From: Solanum dulcamara | Taxonomy: Eukaryota > Streptophyta > Magnoliopsida > Solanales > Solanaceae | Reading direction: 5' to 3' | Assembly: GCF_947179165.1 (NCBI RefSeq) | Contig: NC_077241.1 | Coordinates: 27,789,746-27,853,745, forward strand | DNA: 64,000 bases | Shown here: piece after piece, positions 58,668 to 64,000 of the stretch | Layout of the letters: each line of letters begins with the position of its first letter | Numbering within the stretch: the stretch's first letter is position 1 | Translations under genes and position numbers: made by a program | Notes under the pieces: model-generated | Database searches by the model: none | Seen by the model: the letters and a program-made list of their open reading frames with translations, nothing else | Told to the model about the DNA's origin: nothing

Positions 58668-60869
58668 ATATACTTGTATATTTGGGTATTACATGCATAC
58701 ATGATCAATTGTCTTGAAAATTATGGAGTTTGAGTGGAAACATGCATGACCATATACTTCATATCAATCCACACATATTTCATGAAGATAACATCAATTT
58801 GAAACATAAATAGATGTACCAATATTCCATATCATAACCCTAAATATAAATGTAGGAAATTTATAAAATAAAATCATTAAAATTATCATTTATAATATTC
58901 ACCAATATTCCAGAAGTCTCAAACATCATTTATAAGGCCTTCATTGAAAATCCCTTTAAAATTAATCATAATTCATGAGAATCACCATTTGAAAATATCA
59001 TTATCCATGGGCCTTCATAGTCTAATTTGAAATCATGTAATAAGAGTAGAATTATGCTTATAATGATCATTGATAATAAACAAAAATAAAATTAAAACAA
59101 CCCCATGCAATTCACAAAAACTACTGTAAGAAACTAATATCTAAGGAGATTTGGAGGAAAAGCTTGGGACTCTATGGGTGAAAGGAACCCATGGATCAAT
59201 TTTCCACATACCTTGATGAATTTTAGCCTTGAACTCAAAGAAAAATAGGACTTGACCTTGAAGAAACCTTAGCAAATTTCTTGATGGTGAAGAAGACATT
59301 TGAGAGGATCCCTTGGGAGAGAAGACTTGTGATTTTTGAGAGTTAATAAGAGAATAAGAGTTTAGAAATATTTAGGGTGCTCAATAGTTTAGAATCTAGT
59401 CCCAAAAGATTCCACATATATTAAGGAAATCAAAGGGAAAAGAACAAACAACCCCTTATATAATCTGATCGAAAGACCCCACAAATCACTCTTTAGACGT
59501 CGTCAAAAGGTTTACGGGTCATAGACCAAATTTGTCCTGGCAACCCCTGAAAATGCTTTTAAATGAGCCTCTGATCATTGTTTATCACTCATTTTTACTA
59601 TTCGTAACTATTTTTATGATTTGTAGCTTTTTCCTACAAGTCATAACTCAAGGTTGAAAAAGTTTTAATCTAGCAGTCAAGAGTAAATAGGTCATAAATA
59701 TTAACTCCTAACTCCAAATGTGGTAAAATTAGTGGTGTTGGATAGAGTACTCAAAGATTTAATTTGATAGTTCATCGGGTATCTAATTCTTTATATACTA
59801 GGAGATATGATTGTTTAAATTTGACCTAAGTAAAATCTTTCACCAAAAACTCAATCGGTAAGGAAGCTTTCAACTCAACTTTGTGCTAAGGGATTCTTGT
59901 GACCTTAAAACAACTCAAAATCTATTCCCACACTTACAAATTAACCTTAACATCTATGCACAATTAATAATAGCCCTTTTACGATACTACAGATGGCTTC
60001 TACGACTCATCATTTAGTTTATGGGTCGTCATTATGAGTCATCAAAATATTGCTCCAAAATCATAGGCTACTGAAATGAAACATGGTCCCTACGACTCAT
60101 CCTTATGAGTCATCGACTCTCGTATGAGTCGTACAAGTGACTCATCAATTTCCTCAATCACTTAGTGAAAATTCAGAACTCAGGACCTAATTCTACGAGT
60201 TCATTCTACGACTCATAATTTATCCTACAACTCGTCCTGTTGAGTCATTTCGAAACTAATAAGGCTTATTAATTTCACAAAATCACAGATCATCTGTATG
60301 ACTCACTCTATAAGTTGTCCCAATTCCTACGAGTCATAAACTTGACTTACAAACTCAGTTCCAAAAATAGTGCATTGTCCAACCTTAATATCATTATTCT
60401 CCACTCCTACTACGACCCATAGGATTCCTTATGACTCATAGGACAAGTCATAAACTCAAGAACAATACATTTTCTTGGAATTTTATGTTGTTTCAATTTT
60501 TCTACTTTTGGGGTCTTACAATATCCCCTCTTGGGAACATTCGTCCTCCAATGAGAATTGACAAACATAAAATAGACATGGAAAGAGGACTACCAATCCA
60601 ACACGAATACAATAACACATCAAAATGCATAGAACATGGGATTTTCAAGCCTAGTATAAAACATGACTTTTTTCAGGAACATGGATGCATATTAAAAGAC
60701 ACGAGATTAACTTGAACTCAAGAATTCACAAAAATAGACATCAGAAACTAATACTTCAACTAGCATGTAAACTCGAGCACTTGGGTTATTAAGTAAATAA
60801 TGGCACAATAAATAAAAACTCAATCCATACCAACCATTATCATGACCAAATAGAACTAGAAACATACCG

Positions 60870-61621
60870 GATGAAGTAACACGAGCCATTTCCCTTCCTC
60901 TTCTAGTAGCCACAGGACAATCCCTCATCTTATGTCCTATATCACCAAACTTGTATCAACCCTCCTTACTAGCCATGCATTCTTCTTAGTGAGTCCTACC
61001 ACACCTTTCACAAGGGGGAAAAGGACGTTCTTCCATGTTAGTCCTAGAACTTCCAAAATAAACTTGCCCATCCTAACTCTAGGGTCGGAAACCATAAATG
61101 AGGCATGCTTTGACAATTGGGTGAAATTGAGAGTATACTCCCTAATACTCATACTTCCTTGTTTGAGTTTAATGAACTCTTTTAACTTGGTCTCCCTCAA
61201 CTCCAATGGAAAAAATCTATCAAGAAACACTCCCTTATAATCCTCCCTATTCATGGGATATGCTTCCCTAGGCCTGTCACTCTTCTATTAACCAAAGCAA
61301 ATCCTAGAGGCACCTCTCAATTGGTAAGTAGCCAACTCCATCTTCTTTTCTGAAAGTCACTCCTATAATATCCACTATCTTATGCACCTCATCAATGAAA
61401 TCTTGGGAATCTTCATAAACTTTTGAACCATGGAACTCGGAATGGTTTATTCTTGCAAAGTCCCTTACCCTTGAAGCTGGAGTAGGAGAATTAGGAGGAG
61501 CAACAACCCTTTTGTTGTCCACAATATGAGCTAGCATAGTGATAGTAGTCCGGTACTCAGCATTGGTAACTTGGTCGGGAAAGGGACTATTTGTTTGATG
61601 GTCTTGTCTTCTTTGAGGCAT
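60870..61621 (-). pseudogene. gag of element I
   Basis: Starts MPQRRQDHQTNSPF at 61621 (an upstream in-frame ATG at 61645 is probably not used). It contains TPASRVRDFARINHSEF, FIDEVHKIVDIIGV, then in the second open piece (61254-60937) SMSIREYTLNFTQLSKHA. A frame break near 61304-61255 separates the two. In the zinc knuckle the first Cys codon is TGA and the second Cys reads Phe (YKFGDIGHKMRDCP). It is homologous to H's gag throughout. No pol follows before the LTR start at 60520. Confidence 0.85.
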
Positions 61622-61823
61622 TTCTTTGAAAATTACAAAGAACAATCATTAATAAAAGAACCTTAAGGTACAACTCTATCGCACGACATAGATCATGATA
61701 GAAGTTAAATATTTCCATAAATGCCTCATATCCTCCTATTCATAGATATATCTTGCTTAATGCCGATGAATAAGATTCTACTAAATACATCATGTTAGAT
61801 ACCCTAGGACACGTAAACATAGT

Positions 61824-61835
61824 ACTCTGATTCAA
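61824..61835 (-). other. Degenerate primer binding site of I
   Basis: The minus strand reads TTGAATCAGAGT, about three changes from the initiator-Met site, next to the LTR edge near 61841. Confidence 0.65.
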
Positions 61836-61840
61836 AGTTT

Positions 61841-63374
61841 TTCACAATTCAAACTAGGGCCTAGCCATGACACAGTGATGGGAAATCTGAAGAAAAATAA
61901 TCGAGCCTCTTAGCATACGTCACATTCATAAGGTAAGGTAAAACATAATATAAACAAGAGGAAGAAGAATCTTAAACATGAAAGTCTAAAAATAAAATGA
62001 AATCTCAAGTCATATTTCCAAACGGACTACATCAACTATATGTATAAACATACCTCTATCATATTAACATAGGTGGGGGCATAGAACAAGACACTAGCTC
62101 CCCAAACAAGAATAAGAAATGTTTAAAAATAACAACATAGTCTAGAAGGCAACAAGAATATAAAAGCTCAATAGGTAGTCCACGAAGCATGAGGACTTAC
62201 CAAATCAAGTGAATAAGCCTTCTACCTAGCTACAAGAGTATGTATGGTGATCACCATGCCCAACATTATAACACAATGTAGGAAAATAAAAGTATGCGTT
62301 AGTACTTTGAATGTACTAAGTATGTGAGAAATGCAATACATGATATAATAGCAATGACATATGATCAAGGCTAGAACATATAATAAGTAGACCATTTACA
62401 CGTAAACGTGAATCATGAGTAAGTATTATGTCATTTTAAATAATAATGCAACCTTATGAAGAGAAATTGTACAATGCATGTAGAGTCATAAGTTATAATG
62501 ATGAATCATAAAAGAGCTTGCAAGTTTAAAGATAGTTGTAAGGATCGTATATCATATTGAGAGTCATAAAACTATGGGTGAGAGAACATACTTTACTTTG
62601 TGAGATACATAATACCTATAGTAATAAATACCTTAAACATTGAGAGAGGGACCTTGTACCTTTGTGAGTACAAACGTTAACCAATATAAACCATATGAGC
62701 TATAAAGTGGAGTCCCGATGTTACCCCTATACCGGAAGAAAGGGGGAGACTACTTGACAAGGTAGACTCCATCAAGCCTATATGGATCCACTAAGCTACA
62801 CTAAGGATCGTGTATCAACTATAGGTGACCCTCAAAGGAATTATACCTCTTCTATGGGTGATCATTTAGCCTATGGTGGCACATAGTTATTGGACAATGG
62901 GTTATTTCTATGGGTCTCTTACCTTTACTATGGGAGATAATTCCTACCCTAAGGTCCACTCGGAGCTAGGTAAACTCTCAATGGACTAGATAAACCATAA
63001 GACATAAAGTCAACAACATGTGGGAGAGACCGTATCTACTACCCGTCCACTCTTCATAAGAATATAATCATAGAATAACTCCTTAACTTTATCTCATGTA
63101 ATATGAGTATAGGCCTTCTAGTTTCTCCATAAAACATCTTTAGGGACTTAACTCATCCTACCATTAACTTGCTTGAAACATCATCAAAGAATCATTCATA
63201 ACATCCTTTAAATAAAATTTCTTTAAATCCATTCATAAATCTTTTCAAACATTCATAAAAATTTCGTTGGATATAACTTGAAATTCTTGATCATAACTTG
63301 TACTTGTAAATTTAGGTAAATCATGCATAAATGATCAATTAACTTAAAAATTATGGAGTTTGAGTGGAAATATG
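61841..63374 (-). repeat. 5' LTR of I (truncated by J)
   Basis: Matches the middle LTR, for example 62480-63360 with 55470-56297 and 58656-58735. It includes about 540 bp (61930-62480) missing there. Element J interrupts it at 63375; the remainder lies beyond the window. Confidence 0.8.
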
Positions 63375-64000
63375 TGTAACATCCCTAAAAAAACCACAAA
63401 ATACCTTAAGAATGTCTTGGAAATAGGCCTCTCATGTAACACATTATTCTTAATCTTTTTGGAAAATCCGAGTTCAGAATATTGATCAGAGGATCAAAAC
63501 TTGTGGAAAAATGGTCTCGATGGATTTTTAGGACTCGTAGATCAGAAGAAAGATTTTCAAAGAATCCACAAAATAGTATGGTCCATGATAGGACCGCGTT
63601 GCGGACCTGGGGATAGTTTTTCGGCTAAGTTGGTCGCAACAAGTCCACGACGCGGACTTGGGAAGCTATTCTGGCCGAATTGAATTTCTTTTAAGGAGCA
63701 TTTTAGACTTTTTCCAAATTAATAGTTAATGAACCTAGACGATTTTAGGACCTAATTAAACTCAATAAATTAACCTAAACCTCTAATTCTATTCATTCTT
63801 TTACAATTTATCTATCAAATATTTCTCTCTCTACAAAAAGGCTCTCAAGGGTTTCCATTGAAGACTTTAAGAAAATTCACTCAATTTTCCATCAAAATTC
63901 TCAAGTTCTTCCAAATTAATTGGTGTTCTCACTCAAGGTATGTGGGTATTGATTCATGGATCCTTTCATCCATGAAACACCATCAATTTCTCATAGTTTC
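63375..64000 (+). repeat. Element J: LTR start, runs off the window
   Basis: Starts TGTAACATCCC inside I's LTR. It has an AT-rich promoter-like region (about 63770-63830), a CTCTCTCTAC initiator-like stretch and a CAAGGTATGT donor-like site near 63937. The last 100 bp resembles the middle LTR near 59180 on the other strand. Interior not visible. Confidence 0.65.

Larger units (their letters stand above)
55396..60520 (-). repeat. Middle LTR shared by H and I (split by K)
   Basis: About 2.75 kb without retroposon K and its TSD copy. The plus-strand left edge is TATCACATC (from TGTCAC); the minus-strand start is TGTAAGACCCC at 60520. It serves as 5' LTR of H and 3' LTR of I. Relative to I's 5' LTR it lacks about 540 bp near 55460. 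Confidence 0.8.
52485..63374 (-). mobile_element. H/I: tandem array of gag-only LTR elements
   Basis: On the minus strand: LTR (61841 upward, cut by J), primer site, gag, LTR (60520-55396), primer site, gag, LTR (53898-52485). Both interiors are about 1.3-1.5 kb, code for gag only, and share about 350 bp after gag that resembles the 3' untranslated part of G's pol. They look like pol-less relatives of a G-like chromovirus, non-autonomous but once able to supply gag. The middle LTR is shared. Confidence 0.78.

Noticed and set aside
56919..58733. Plus-strand open frames across K (76-88 codons)
   Set aside because: They lie opposite the longer minus-strand frame, on the antisense side of the A-tailed element, and share no motif.

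Overview
This window is plant heterochromatin built almost entirely of LTR retrotransposons nested inside one another. I see no single-copy host gene. The elements are Ty3/gypsy chromoviruses: integrases ending in a chromodomain, 12-base primer binding sites matching initiator tRNA-Met, 5-bp target-site duplications (TSDs) and LTRs of 1.2-3.4 kb. LTR ends of the form TGTCACGACCC / GGGTCGTGACA and the general sequence style suggest a dicot, probably Solanaceae. That is recognition from memory, not a database result. Short open frames in the LTRs and non-coding interiors are chance frames and are left out.

Layout, left half. Element A (1-23393, minus, Tekay/Del-like, left LTR cut by the window edge) keeps decayed gag, protease, RT, RNase H, integrase and chromodomain. 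Element B (6349-18498, plus, TSD TATAC) sits in A's gag-protease region. It is non-autonomous with 3.3-kb LTRs, and its interior holds a 5S rRNA-derived segment and a lone chromodomain remnant. Element B' (7220-10053, minus, TSD GTTTT) sits in B's 5' LTR and is one LTR, about 290 bp of leader and the last 29 bp of its other LTR.

Layout, middle. A and D both lie in an older LTR, F (23394-23681 and 47193-47677). D (23682-26132 plus 46579-47187, minus, TSD CTGAC) is a 3.1-kb solo LTR. D is split by C (26133-46573, TSD CCCAT), a chromovirus whose whole interior, from mid-LTR to mid-LTR, is inverted; each end is therefore a long palindrome. C's gag is split by E (31683-45008, plus, TSD GAAAC), a tandem LTR-interior-LTR-interior-LTR array of a non-autonomous relative of B.

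Layout, right. G (47678-51133, minus) is a badly decayed chromovirus. It is followed by 262 bp of unclassified sequence and an A-like LTR fragment. Then comes a second tandem array, H/I (52485-63374, minus), of gag-only elements that lack pol. Its middle LTR carries K (56298-58655), a poly-A-tailed retroposon with a 12-bp TSD and an unusually long repeat-built open frame. J, a plus-strand LTR, starts at 63375 and runs off the window.

Insertion order from the nesting: G, then F, then D and A, then C in D and B in A, then E in C and B' in B. Nothing here works as a host pathway. The gutted elements B, B', E, H and I would need gag and pol supplied by intact relatives.
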